Of a DNA stretch of 64,000 bases, positions 28,660-39,017 are shown piece by piece. Position numbers and translations under genes: made by a program. The notes beneath the pieces are model-generated. The model did no database searches and had not been told where the DNA came from. It was given only the letters and a program-made list of their open reading frames with translations. Location of the stretch: assembly GCF_036345255.1 (NCBI RefSeq), contig NZ_CP107783.1, forward strand, positions 7,805,001-7,869,000, in the 5' to 3' direction. This DNA comes from Streptomyces sp. NBC_00569 (GTDB lineage Bacteria; Actinomycetota; Actinomycetes; Streptomycetales; Streptomycetaceae). Position 1 is the first letter of the stretch. Each line of letters starts with the position of its first letter.

Positions 28660-29247
28660 TCAGACGGTAGTCGGAGGCAGCGGGAGCGGCAGCCCCGGAA
28701 GTCCGTCGATGCTGTGCTCGATGTGTTCCTTCTTCTTGAAGTACTCGCTCAGGGAGGCGTCGTCCTCGCGCGCGAACCGCCTCCCGTGCAGGTCGCGGTC
28801 CGCGTCGTACGACATGAAGGGCACCGCGTATCCGCAGCTGTCGCGGATGAGGTCTGCGGTCACGACGACGATGGCGCGCAGGCCGTGGAGGCTGGGGTCG
28901 ATGTCGGGGAAGTGTTCGAGCAGGTCCCTGAACCGTGGGTCGTCACGGAAGACGGGTTCTCCGTGGCCGTGCACCCGGACGATGTTCGGAGGACCCTGGA
29001 AAGCGCACCACATGAGGGTGATGCGGCCGTTCTCGCGCAGGTGCGCGATGGTCTCGGCGGTGCTGCCGGCGAAGTCGAGGTAGGCGACGGTCCGCTCGTC
29101 GAGCACGGCGAAGGATCCCCTCAGTCCTTTGGGTGAGAGGTTCACCGTGCCGTCCTCGGAGAGGGGCGCGGTCGCGGTGAAGAACATCGGCTGCTCCTCG
29201 ATGAAGGTGCGCAGCCTGCCGTCTATGCGTTCGTAGGTCTTTCCCAT
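28660..29247 (-). CDS. Pyridoxamine 5'-phosphate oxidase-like flavoprotein
   Basis: A 195-aa protein of the PNPOx-like split-barrel fold, which binds FMN or F420. It has the typical MFFTATAPLSEDGTVNLSPKG and VAYLDFAGSTAETIAHLREN stretches. The C-terminal CGYAVPFMSYDADRDLHGRRF resembles members annotated as general stress or FMN-binding proteins. The substrate is unknown. The gene is upstream of, and probably co-transcribed with, the L,D-transpeptidase-like gene. Confidence 0.8.
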   Translation of the reverse strand: MGKTYERIDGRLRTFIEEQPMFFTATAPLSEDGTVNLSPKGLRGSFAVLDERTVAYLDFAGSTAETIAHLRENGRITLMWCAFQGPPNIVRVHGHGEPVFRDDPRFRDLLEHFPDIDPSLHGLRAIVVVTADLIRDSCGYAVPFMSYDADRDLHGRRFAREDDASLSEYFKKKEHIEHSIDGLPGLPLPLPPTTV

Positions 29248-29333
29248 GGTTCTGGATTATCGACCCGAGATCGTTCGCCTGTCTAAGGATTTCGCGCGCG
29301 TCTCGGTCCATGGGTGGTCGATCGACGGGCCGA

Positions 29334-29370
29334 TTGACGAATCATGCAGTGCAATGCATACTCATGCATG
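29334..29370 (+). promoter_or_regulatory. argH promoter overlapped by an ARG box
   Basis: A promoter TTGACG (29334-29339), 17 bases, CATACT (29357-29362) is overlapped by an ARG box at 29353-29370 with both half-sites perfect (TGCAT and ATGCA). A second, weaker site overlaps it upstream (about 29340-29357). ArgR should therefore repress argH with the main arg operon. The leader of about 130 nt contains an 8-bp hairpin GGGGCGGG/CCCGCCCC (29445-29475) close to the ribosome binding site. Confidence 0.78.
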
Positions 29371-29429
29371 ACGTCATCGACGTCTTCGCCCTGTCCTCGA
29401 AGAGCGCGGCGAAGCGCGACCTCGCCTGA

Positions 29430-30929
<1,500 letters not shown>

Positions 30930-30940
30930 CCTGCCTTTTG

Positions 30941-30972
30941 TGCGGCCCGGCCCTTCAGGGGGCCGGGCCGCA
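30941..30972 (+). terminator. argH terminator
   Basis: A 13-bp stem TGCGGCCCGGCCC (30941-30953) against 30960-30972, 12 bases after the argH stop. It separates argH from the DUF4132 operon, which must have its own promoter in the following 145 bases. Confidence 0.8.
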
Positions 30973-31118
30973 CCGCGTTGTCAGTGGCTGCCCCTAAAGT
31001 CTCCTGCAGTTGATCAACACCGGCTCACAACCGGTGCTCGTGACGCGTGCCTTCGGCGCGCGCCCACGACCGATGGTCGACATCTGGGGAACGGGAAGCG
31101 ACTGTCGGGGAGGCAGTG

Positions 31119-31976
31119 GTGGGGTGGATGCGCGCGGGCGACTATGAAGTCGCCCTGGACGACGGAGGCAAGGTCGTCTGCCGCAACAGCAAGGGGCGGC
31201 TCCTGAAGTCGGTGCCGCCGAAGATCGCCGACGAGCAGGCCGTCATCGGGCTCCGGCAGCTCACCGAGTGGCTGGAGCGGCACGAGCGCGACTGCCGGGA
31301 GCGGGCCGAGCGCTGGATGACCCGCTCCCTTCCTGTACCGGCGGCGGTGCTCGCCGAGGTCTGGCCCGACCCGGCCTGGCGCGCCGCCCTGAAGGACCTG
31401 GTCGTCACCGGCGACGACGGGACGGTCGCCGGGTTCCTGCGCGACGCCGACCCCGAGCGCGGCATCGGCCTCGTCGACCTCGACGGGGACACCGTGCGCA
31501 TCCGCCCGCGGCAGATCAGCATTCCCCACCCGGTCCTCCTGGACGACCTCGGCGAACTGCGCGAATTCGCCGTCGAGTTGGGGGTCGACCAAGGCGTCCA
31601 GCAGCTGTTCCGCGAGATCTGGACCCGCGGCGCCGACCGCGACCCGGCAGCCCAGGCGGTCGACGACTACGAGGGCGGCGCCTTCAAGGAACTCCGCTTC
31701 CTCGCCGGCCGCGCCACTTCCCTCGGCTATCGGGTGCGCGGCGGCCACGCCGTCCAGCCCGTGCTCGAAGCCGGACGCACCGTCGAGGCCCGCGTCTGGA
31801 TCGGCGACTACGAGGGCTACGCCGAGACGGAGACCGGACCGCTCACCTGGACCACCGAGGGCGGACAGGCCCTGGCCCTCGCCGAAGTCGGGCCGGTGGC
31901 CTGGTCGGAGGGCCTGCGCATGGCCGCCGCCCTCTACGCGGGCCGCGAGCTCGAGGACGGGGAGCAGGCGGCGTGA
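31119..31976 (+). CDS. DUF4132 domain protein, first gene of a YehI/L/M/P/Q-like operon
   Basis: A 285-aa protein that matches what I know of the DUF4132 domain, the domain found in E. coli YehI. It begins with the short strand-rich segment AGDYEVALDDGGKVVCRN, followed by a helical part (VIGLRQLTEWLERHERDC) and DUF4132-like elements (QQLFREIWTRGADRD, FLAGRATSLGYRVRGGH, ARVWIGDYEGYAETE). The domain has no assigned activity. GTG 31119, five bases from a GGGAGG site, is chosen; GTG 31116 and ATG 31128 are also possible. Its stop overlaps the next gene (GTGA). It starts a run of coupled genes ending at 44953. Confidence 0.72.
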   Translation: MGWMRAGDYEVALDDGGKVVCRNSKGRLLKSVPPKIADEQAVIGLRQLTEWLERHERDCRERAERWMTRSLPVPAAVLAEVWPDPAWRAALKDLVVTGDDGTVAGFLRDADPERGIGLVDLDGDTVRIRPRQISIPHPVLLDDLGELREFAVELGVDQGVQQLFREIWTRGADRDPAAQAVDDYEGGAFKELRFLAGRATSLGYRVRGGHAVQPVLEAGRTVEARVWIGDYEGYAETETGPLTWTTEGGQALALAEVGPVAWSEGLRMAAALYAGRELEDGEQAA

Positions 31977-34900
31977 ACACGGCGGTGAGCGGCGCGGGCA
32001 CGGGTCCGGGCGCGGCAGACACGACCAGCACAGCGGGTACGGCGGCTTCGGCGGGCGAGGCAGCGGGGGAGCGGGGCACGATGGGCACGGGCGACGGCAC
32101 GGTCGACACGGGAGCACTCCTGGAGGCGGGCGCCGTCCTGCTCCCCGGCGCGCACAGCGGCGAGGACGCCGACGACCTCACGGCCCGCACGTACACCCAC
32201 CCCGTCCTCGAAGGGCGCACTGTCGTGCGCCTCGTGCCGGGCACGCTCGGCGACGCCGAGGACCTCGCCCTGGACTTCCTCGGGCTGCGGCGCGAGAGCG
32301 TCCGTGACGGGCTCGGCCAGGTACGCCGCGAAACCCTCGGTTTCCCCGCCTGGGCCCTGGTGAACGACCCGGAGAACGGGCACCACGCCCTCGCCCTCGT
32401 CAAGGACGTCGAGCGCCTCGCCCGCATGGCCAAGGCCCGCGCGGGCGCCGCCAAGGACGGGTTCGAGGAGCTCGGCGAGCGCCTCGGGCGCTCCGTCCCG
32501 CACTTCCTGCCCACGTACTACGAGGAGGCGGGCCGCGCCTTCCTCCGGCACGAGAACACCACCTATGCGGCTGCCCTCTTCGGCAAGGCACGCGAGGCCG
32601 AGCGCGTCCACAGCCTCGTCGTGGACGAGCAGCGGCAGCGCGCGGTGTTCCTCGAGTTCGCCTTCGCCGGCGCGCTCACCGTCAAGGCGCTCAAGGACCA
32701 TGTGCGGGACCTGACACAGCGTCTCGCGCCGCAGGCGGCCTGGGAGCAGTACCGCAGGCTCATCGTCGAGCGCTGCGGCGCCGGGATGCCGCCGTACGCC
32801 GCCCTGCCGCAGGATGCCCGCAAGCTCATCAAGGCCGCCGGACTTGACCGGGTCGAGGAGGAGTGCCGACTGCTCGCGGACCTCCTGGCGTCCCCTGCGG
32901 TGGTACGCGCGCCCGGCACGTTCTGGACGGCGTACCGGCCCACCCTCCTGGTCCTCGCGGCGCAGGAACCCGCCGTCCGTGAGCGGCTGCTGGAGATCAT
33001 GCCGACCGGGTTCGGACACGACAACGGCTCCGAGGGCGACTGGCTGGAGCTGCTCGCCGAGACCGGCGCCGATCAGCTCCTCACCGACCCGGCCCCGGAC
33101 GCGGCCGTCGACGCGGGGGACTGGCTGGCGCGCTGGTCCACCCACCTGAAGGGCGGCTGGCGCGGGGTGCGCCGCTCCCCGATGACGTACGGCCTCGTGG
33201 AGCGCATGGCGGCCCGCCTGCGCGCCGAGGGGCGGCCGGTCGACCTGTTCCGCGGGCGCGGCTGGCGCAGTTGGGCCGACCTGGACCTCATCGACGTGTG
33301 CCTCGCGTCGGGCGTCGCCGTGGCGGACCCCGCGCCCCGCACGGACGGTCACGGGATCGGCCTCGACGACTGGTTCGGCGGACCCGACACAGGCCGCAGC
33401 GACCTCGCCGCGGTGGCCGCCGACGCGCGGTTCAGGCCCCTGCTCAAGGAAGCGATCGGCGGCAACTCCCACCGCAGCGTGGGCGGTCGCAAGACCCTCG
33501 CCGTCGCGGAACACCCGGTCCTGCGCCCGCTCCTGGCCGAGTGGCTCACCGAACAGGCCGAGGCGTTCACCGCGGCGGCGGGCCTGCCCGGCGCCCGCTC
33601 GGCACTCCAGCACCTCAGGCGCTTCCGGTCGGTCGCGGCGGACGTGGCGCCCGACGCCGTCGCCCGCGTCCGCGCCCACGACCTCAGCGGCAACCTCGGC
33701 CGCACCCTGCGCGCGGGCATCGTCGACGAACTGGGCTGGCCCGCGCTCGAAGAGGCCATGCAACTGCTCGGGCCCGTGCCCGAGCAGCGCCACGGCGGCG
33801 GGCTCACCGTCCAGGAGGCCTGGCCCGCGCTGATCGTCGCCCACCGGGACAAGGCCGTCGTCGCGGGACCCGACGGCATCCTCCTCGAACACGACCTGCG
33901 TATCCCCGGCAAGCCCGACCACTGGCGGCAGCCCGCCTTCCGCTTCGTCGGCGGTGAACTTCTCGTCACCTGGTGGCACGAGGGCAAGCAGCGCGCCTAC
34001 TGGTCCTCGCGCCCCGCCGACGTCTTCCACCTCGGCGGCGAGTCGGCCACCCAGTGGCGCGCACACACCCTGGACGCCTCCCTGCCCCTCCCCGACGGCG
34101 GCCGCAGCACCGGCGCCCGCCCCCTGCACGCGGGCGACACCACCCTGCCCAAGGAACACCGGGTCAGCGGCGACGGCGTGAACCACTGGCGGCTGCGCAC
34201 CACGAGCACGGCCAGCACATGGATCGAGTACGACCCCGCCACCGGCGCCACCGGCCGCTCCTCGCTGCCGCCGCTCCTCGCGGGCGCCGTGCATGACGAA
34301 GGACGGCTGCGGCAGGCCGACTGCCAGGTACTGCCCCTCCAGGCGGGCCTGGAGAACAGCCCCCTGGGCACCGACGGCACGGTCGTCGGCCGTTGGGTCC
34401 GCAGCGACGGCGCCGCAGACGGCGTGGAGGAGCGGCTGACGGCGGGTACGCCCGACGGTCGCGAGGTCACGCTGCCCGCCCGCTTCAGCGGCGGCGGCGC
34501 CCCCGTGCCGCTCGGCGCGCTGCGCCTGCCCGGCGGCGCGGAGCCCGTACTCGCCGTCGCCGGAACCCAGTTGGGCCTCTACGCGGACGGCGCCGGGCCG
34601 GCCGAGGGATCCTTCGGCGACATCGTGACGTCCCGCGCGGGCGCGCAATACGCGGCCGGCACGCCGCTCGTCCCGCCCGCGCCGTTCTGGCACGCCATGC
34701 GGGCCCGCGACGCGGACGGTTCCAAGGCACTGCGCGCGTTCGCCGACGGGCAGGCCGCCGCACTGGCGGACGACGCGGCGGCAGCGCTGGCACAGCACCG
34801 GAGGAAGACCACGGGCGAGGCCAGGACCGGCCTCACGGACGAGCAGAAGCAGGCTGCGTCCGACCAGTTCGGCCGCGACCTGCTCGCCGCGACCGAGCGC

Positions 34901-37138
34901 GCCCTGCCCGCGATCGGGCACCCGTCGCTGCATGCGGGCATCGGCGCCATCACGCTCGCCATGGTCCAACTCCGCGAATCCGTGGCCGAGTTCACCGACC
35001 CTCAGGCGGCGGCCGCACGGCCCGTCGCGGCGCGCAGGCAGGAGATGTTCCACGACTTCTCGCCCCACGACGGCGACGACCGGACCCTGCTCAGCGCGAT
35101 CCGCGGCGTCCTCGGCCACACCGTTCACGGCCACTGGAGCCCCGGCACCTGGAGCACACTGCGCCAGATCAGGTCCGTCGGCCACGTCATCGCGGGCAAG
35201 GCTGCCGAAGGCACCCCGCTGCCCGGCGGGCACGACCTCACGAAGCTCACCGGCGGCTGGACCACGGACGAACTCACCATCCCGAGCTGCACGTCCACCT
35301 GGCTGAGCGTCCTGCGCCACCTGCCCGCGCTGGCGTACCGCGCCACCGTCCCCGGCATGGACGAGACCGACAGATCCGCGCTCCTGCACCTCCTGGACGC
35401 CGTCGCCGAAGGCGCCCTCGCGGATCCGCACCGTCAGCTGCGCAGCGTGGAACTCCGAGAGAAGGGCGCCTACCGGCCACGCGCCGGCCAGGTCCTCCGC
35501 CTGGGCGACCGCACCGTCGCGATCCTCGCTGCGGTCCGCACGCGCAGTCACGACGACGGGGTGGACTGGCTGGCCCTCGACCACGACCCTTCGGGCGTGT
35601 TCGGGCCGGTCGCCCACTTCATCACCGGTGAGGCACAGCGGATCCCCGGCACACTCACCGGCGACCGGATCGCGTCGCTCGCCGCCCTCGTTCGTGAGCG
35701 CGGTGCCACGCCCTGGCACGCGGAGAACGCGACCGCACTGGCGGCCGCGCCAGGCTGCGGCCCGGTCCAGGCGGCGCTGCTCCTCGCGGGGCGCCCCTCC
35801 GGCGTCCTCGCCGACGACGTCGCATCCGCCGAGTGCCAGGCCCGCTCCGGGCTCACCCGCACGCAAGTGGAGGCGGGTCACGACCGCCTGACCGCCCTCC
35901 CATGGCAGGACCGCGTCGATGTGGTCACCGCGCTGCTCCCCGAGACCGTCGCCGACCTCTGGGAGACCGGGCCGGCCGTCGAGGCCGCCCGCAAGGTCTG
36001 GACGGAGCGGTTCGGCACCCTCGTACGCCTCCCCGAGGACATGGAGATCTCGCTGAACGGGGTCTCCACCATCGGCAACGCCGAGGCCGTGCTCAACCCC
36101 CGGCACACCCCGTGGCTCAGCCGCACCACCGTCCAGCGACTCCACACGGACGGCCGGTTGACGGGCGATGACGCCACCGCGGTACCGCACGTCAGGGACC
36201 TGGTGCCCGCTGTGTCCGCCCTCGGCGCGCTCGCCTACGGCTTGCCGTACGGGCACCCGCTGCGCGCCGCCCTGCCCGTCGCCCTCGAGGCCCTGCGCAC
36301 CCGGCTCGCCGACCCCGGGCTGCTGCTCCAGCTCGGCCTCGCCTGGACCGAGAAGGGCGACGCCACCGCCCCCGAACTGCGCAAGGCGTACGGCATGCCC
36401 GAGGCGGGCGGCGCCGGAGCGGACGGGCTGACGCGGGTGGGCGCGGCGTTCGTGGTCCACCCCTGGCACCGGCAGGAGGCCGTCCTCCTGCGCCCGGCCG
36501 GCCTCACCGGCCCCGACGACCCGGCGCTCGGCCTGATCGAGGGCCTCACCGGATACCGCGCGGACGCCCCACTACGGGCGATCAGGGCGGTACTGGGAGA
36601 CGGGCTCGGCCGCGCGGTGTCGGCGGGCGCGCCGGGTGTGGACGGGCCGGGTGCGGGTGGACGGGAGGCAGGACGTGAGGGCTACGCGCAGGACCCCACG
36701 CGCAGTGTCCCCGGCCTGGTCACCGAGGTCGCCGAGGCGCACGGCATCGGCGAGGACGCCGCCGCCCTCTACCTGCAACTGCTCGCCCTGCCCGACCCGA
36801 CCGACCGCAACAGCGCACGCTGGACCGGCTGGAAGTCCACCCGCATGAAGAAGGCCCGCGCCGAACTCGCCGCGACCGCACTGGTGGTGCAGGCGAAGCG
36901 CACCCGCGCGGGCCGCGGTCTGTTCCTGCCCGGCGCCTGGCTGGCGCTCAAGGCGCCCGCGCTGCCCGTCGAGTCCTGGAAGCGGGACCTGTACGACATC
37001 CCTGGCCACACCGCGACGGTCCCGCTGCGGCCCGTCCCGGAACTGTTCACCCGAGCGTGGGACCGGGTGCGCGCCGGCGACGTCCCGGCCTTCGAAGAAC
37101 TCACGACCCGCGCGACCCGGAAGGGGCGGCGCCGATGA
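31973..37138 (+). CDS. Very large (1721 aa) uncharacterised operon protein
   Basis: A giant protein in which I recognise no catalytic domain. Residues 1-45 are a low-complexity Gly/Ala/Thr tail. Then comes a mostly helical region with HEAT- or TPR-like character (for instance LPTYYEEAGRAFLRHENTTYAAALFGKAREAERV). A middle segment of beta-rich, WG- or propeller-like sequence follows (PDGILLEHDLRIPGKPDHW, RAYWSSRPADVFHLGG), and the C-terminus is again helical. No membrane segments or signal are present. The N-terminal domain resembles proteins found with DUF4132 genes in other actinobacteria, where it probably serves as a scaffold. It starts at a GTG overlapping the DUF4132 stop. An open frame reaches back 235 codons within that gene but is not used. 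Confidence 0.72.
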   Translation: MNTAVSGAGTGPGAADTTSTAGTAASAGEAAGERGTMGTGDGTVDTGALLEAGAVLLPGAHSGEDADDLTARTYTHPVLEGRTVVRLVPGTLGDAEDLALDFLGLRRESVRDGLGQVRRETLGFPAWALVNDPENGHHALALVKDVERLARMAKARAGAAKDGFEELGERLGRSVPHFLPTYYEEAGRAFLRHENTTYAAALFGKAREAERVHSLVVDEQRQRAVFLEFAFAGALTVKALKDHVRDLTQRLAPQAAWEQYRRLIVERCGAGMPPYAALPQDARKLIKAAGLDRVEEECRLLADLLASPAVVRAPGTFWTAYRPTLLVLAAQEPAVRERLLEIMPTGFGHDNGSEGDWLELLAETGADQLLTDPAPDAAVDAGDWLARWSTHLKGGWRGVRRSPMTYGLVERMAARLRAEGRPVDLFRGRGWRSWADLDLIDVCLASGVAVADPAPRTDGHGIGLDDWFGGPDTGRSDLAAVAADARFRPLLKEAIGGNSHRSVGGRKTLAVAEHPVLRPLLAEWLTEQAEAFTAAAGLPGARSALQHLRRFRSVAADVAPDAVARVRAHDLSGNLGRTLRAGIVDELGWPALEEAMQLLGPVPEQRHGGGLTVQEAWPALIVAHRDKAVVAGPDGILLEHDLRIPGKPDHWRQPAFRFVGGELLVTWWHEGKQRAYWSSRPADVFHLGGESATQWRAHTLDASLPLPDGGRSTGARPLHAGDTTLPKEHRVSGDGVNHWRLRTTSTASTWIEYDPATGATGRSSLPPLLAGAVHDEGRLRQADCQVLPLQAGLENSPLGTDGTVVGRWVRSDGAADGVEERLTAGTPDGREVTLPARFSGGGAPVPLGALRLPGGAEPVLAVAGTQLGLYADGAGPAEGSFGDIVTSRAGAQYAAGTPLVPPAPFWHAMRARDADGSKALRAFADGQAAALADDAAAALAQHRRKTTGEARTGLTDEQKQAASDQFGRDLLAATERALPAIGHPSLHAGIGAITLAMVQLRESVAEFTDPQAAAARPVAARRQEMFHDFSPHDGDDRTLLSAIRGVLGHTVHGHWSPGTWSTLRQIRSVGHVIAGKAAEGTPLPGGHDLTKLTGGWTTDELTIPSCTSTWLSVLRHLPALAYRATVPGMDETDRSALLHLLDAVAEGALADPHRQLRSVELREKGAYRPRAGQVLRLGDRTVAILAAVRTRSHDDGVDWLALDHDPSGVFGPVAHFITGEAQRIPGTLTGDRIASLAALVRERGATPWHAENATALAAAPGCGPVQAALLLAGRPSGVLADDVASAECQARSGLTRTQVEAGHDRLTALPWQDRVDVVTALLPETVADLWETGPAVEAARKVWTERFGTLVRLPEDMEISLNGVSTIGNAEAVLNPRHTPWLSRTTVQRLHTDGRLTGDDATAVPHVRDLVPAVSALGALAYGLPYGHPLRAALPVALEALRTRLADPGLLLQLGLAWTEKGDATAPELRKAYGMPEAGGAGADGLTRVGAAFVVHPWHRQEAVLLRPAGLTGPDDPALGLIEGLTGYRADAPLRAIRAVLGDGLGRAVSAGAPGVDGPGAGGREAGREGYAQDPTRSVPGLVTEVAEAHGIGEDAAALYLQLLALPDPTDRNSARWTGWKSTRMKKARAELAATALVVQAKRTRAGRGLFLPGAWLALKAPALPVESWKRDLYDIPGHTATVPLRPVPELFTRAWDRVRAGDVPAFEELTTRATRKGRRR

Positions 37139-37830
37139 GGAGGAGGACGCGCCGGGTCACCTCGGCGGTGCGTGGCTTGTGGCGTCGGATCGCGCAGCGG
37201 GCAGTGATGACCGGGGTAGTCCGGGTCGCCCCGGCGGTGCCTGGCTTGTGGCGTTGGGGCGTGCGGCGGGCAGTGACGACCGGGGTAGTTCGGGTCACCT
37301 CGGCGGTGCGACACATGCGACGGCCGGTCACGCAACCGTCGCTGGCCACCACCGAACCCGTCCCCACCGCGCCGAGCGGGCCCACCGCGCCGAGCGGGCC
37401 CACCGCGCCGAGCGCGCCGACCGTCCCGACCGCGCCGAGCGGACGGTTCCGGGGCACGCGGCTGCGGGGTTGCCGCCTGATGAGCACGACGACCGAATCG
37501 GTCCTGGCGGCGCACTGGGGAGACCGTGCAGCCTCGGGTGTCCTGGCGACGCCGACCACGACCGTCCCTGTTCCGACCGCCTCGACCACGCCGACCGTCC
37601 CGAGCGCGCCGACCACGACCGTCCCTGTTCCGGCCGTCTCGGCTACGCCGACCGTCTCGACCATTCCGAGCGCGCCGACCATCCCGAGCGGGGCGACCGC
37701 GCCGACCGTCCCCCGCGCGCGGTGTCGGGGTGCGCGGCTGCGGGAGCGTCGCCCGATGAGTACGACCACCACCGAGTCCGTCCCGGCCGCGCAGTGCGGG
37801 GCCACGCAGCCGCGGGAGCGCCGCCGATGA
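37135..37830 (+). CDS. Repeat-built 231-aa frame between the giant gene and the ATPase gene
   Basis: An open frame coupled on both sides: ATG 37135 overlaps the giant gene stop and its own stop overlaps the ATPase start (ATGA each time). The product is a Pro/Thr/Ala/Arg-rich, low-complexity chain with no homology I can name. It contains two in-frame copies of the ATPase N-terminus (MSTTTESVLAAHWG from ATG 37480, MSTTTTESVPAAQ from ATG 37756), each preceded by the same arginine-rich junction. It also contains 69-bp, 18-bp and 57-bp tandem repeats. It looks like expansion of the junction between two genes rather than an ancient gene. Whether it is a functional protein is unknown. Confidence 0.45.
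   Translation: MRRRTRRVTSAVRGLWRRIAQRAVMTGVVRVAPAVPGLWRWGVRRAVTTGVVRVTSAVRHMRRPVTQPSLATTEPVPTAPSGPTAPSGPTAPSAPTVPTAPSGRFRGTRLRGCRLMSTTTESVLAAHWGDRAASGVLATPTTTVPVPTASTTPTVPSAPTTTVPVPAVSATPTVSTIPSAPTIPSGATAPTVPRARCRGARLRERRPMSTTTTESVPAAQCGATQPRERRR
37153..37670 (+). repeat. Tandem repeats inside the junction frame
   Basis: Three families of direct repeats follow each other. A 69-bp unit (37153-37221, 37222-37290, partial from 37291) encodes RVxxAVxGLWR-type peptides of 23 residues. An 18-bp unit, CCCACCGCGCCGAGCGGG, starts at 37363 and 37381, with a third, altered copy at 37399. A 57-bp unit starting at 37551 and 37608 encodes 19-residue peptides beginning PTTTVPVP. All periods are multiples of three, so the frame stays open. 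Confidence 0.85.
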
Positions 37831-39011
37831 GCACCACGACCGACACCGTCCTGGGCACGATGCCCGCCGCGCCGCGGCAGATCGTGCCCCCCGAGGAGTT
37901 GTACGCCGACGAGCTCGCGTTCCTCGCCGCCCATGACTCCGGCCCGCGCCCTCCCGGCTGGCGGCTCACCCCGCGCGCCGTCGTCACGTTCGTGATGGGC
38001 GCCGACGAACCGCTGCGCCTGCCCGAAGGCGCCGACCCCGGCGAGGGCGTGCCGCGCCGGCTCGCCGTCCGGCGGAAGTTCGTCGGTGAGCGCGCCCTCG
38101 TGGAACGCTGCGTCGTCACGCTCGCCGGCGAGCGCGGACTGCTCCTGGTCGGCGAGCCCGGCACCGCCAAGTCGATGCTGTCGGAACTGCTCGCCGCCGC
38201 CGTGAGCGGCACCAGCGCGCTCACTGTCCAGGGCACCGCCGGCACCACCGAGGACCAGCTCAAGTACGGCTGGAACTACGCCCTGCTGCTCGCCCAGGGT
38301 CCGAGCCTGAAGGCACTCGTACCCTCACCCGTGCTCGCGGCCATGACCCAGGGCGCCGTCGCACGCGTGGAGGAGGTCACCCGTTGCCTCCCCGAGGTGC
38401 AGGACGCCCTGATCTCCCTCCTCTCCGAACGGCGCATCGCCGTCCCCGAGCTGGCAGGCACGGACGCGGCCCAGGCCCACGCGGCCCCCGGGTTCAACGT
38501 CATCGCCACCGCGAACCTCCGCGACAAGGGCGTCTCCGAGATGTCCGCCGCGCTCAAGCGCCGCTTCAACTTCGAGACGGTCGGCCCCATCGGCGACTTC
38601 GACGCCGAACTCGACCTCGTACGCCGCCAGTCGAAGGCAGCCGTCGAACGGGCGGGAGCCGTGTACCAGCTCGACGACATGGTCCTCGACGTCCTGGTCA
38701 CCGCTTTTCGCGAGCTGCGGTCGGGCCGCTCGGCCGAGGGCTGGGAGGTGGAGCGGCCGTCCACCGTGATGAGTACGGCCGAGGCCGTCTCCGTCGCGAC
38801 GGCGCTCGGCGTCGCCGCCGCCTACTTCCCCGGTGACCGCGACGCCCTCGCCCTCCTGCCGGGCCACCTCACCGGCGTGGTCCGCAAGGACGATCCGGCG
38901 GACGCGGCGCGGCTGCTCGGCTATTGGGACGGTGCGGTGCGGCGCCGTGCCGAGGAAGGTTCCGCGACCTGGCGCACGCTGTGGGACCTGCGCTCCGTCC
39001 TGGAGGGCTGA
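37827..39011 (+). CDS. MoxR-type AAA+ ATPase (YehL-like)
   Basis: A 394-aa AAA+ ATPase. The Walker A motif is GEPGTAKS (residues 109-116); the Walker B region is VARVEEVTRCLPEVQDALIS; sensor 1 is NVIATANLRDKG. The arginine-finger/sensor region SAALKRRFNFETV follows. It matches the MoxR class, whose members work with VWA-domain partners as chaperone-like remodelling machines. The N-terminal 60 residues (QIVPPEELYADELAFLAAHD) are specific to this subgroup. ATG 37827 overlaps the preceding frame's stop. E. coli YehL is the natural comparison, since the next genes match its neighbours. Confidence 0.87.
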   Translation: MSTTTDTVLGTMPAAPRQIVPPEELYADELAFLAAHDSGPRPPGWRLTPRAVVTFVMGADEPLRLPEGADPGEGVPRRLAVRRKFVGERALVERCVVTLAGERGLLLVGEPGTAKSMLSELLAAAVSGTSALTVQGTAGTTEDQLKYGWNYALLLAQGPSLKALVPSPVLAAMTQGAVARVEEVTRCLPEVQDALISLLSERRIAVPELAGTDAAQAHAAPGFNVIATANLRDKGVSEMSAALKRRFNFETVGPIGDFDAELDLVRRQSKAAVERAGAVYQLDDMVLDVLVTAFRELRSGRSAEGWEVERPSTVMSTAEAVSVATALGVAAAYFPGDRDALALLPGHLTGVVRKDDPADAARLLGYWDGAVRRRAEEGSATWRTLWDLRSVLEG

Positions 39012-39017
39012 CCCACC

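Noticed and set aside
29364-29429. 21-codon frame in the argH leader
   Set aside because: It has no ribosome binding site, starts inside the ARG box and is not enriched in arginine codons.
37179-37826. N-terminal extension of the MoxR ATPase through the repeat region
   Set aside because: This frame is open only because the repeats lack stops. The ATG at 37827 has a ribosome binding site, the four-base overlap and the normal N-terminus.
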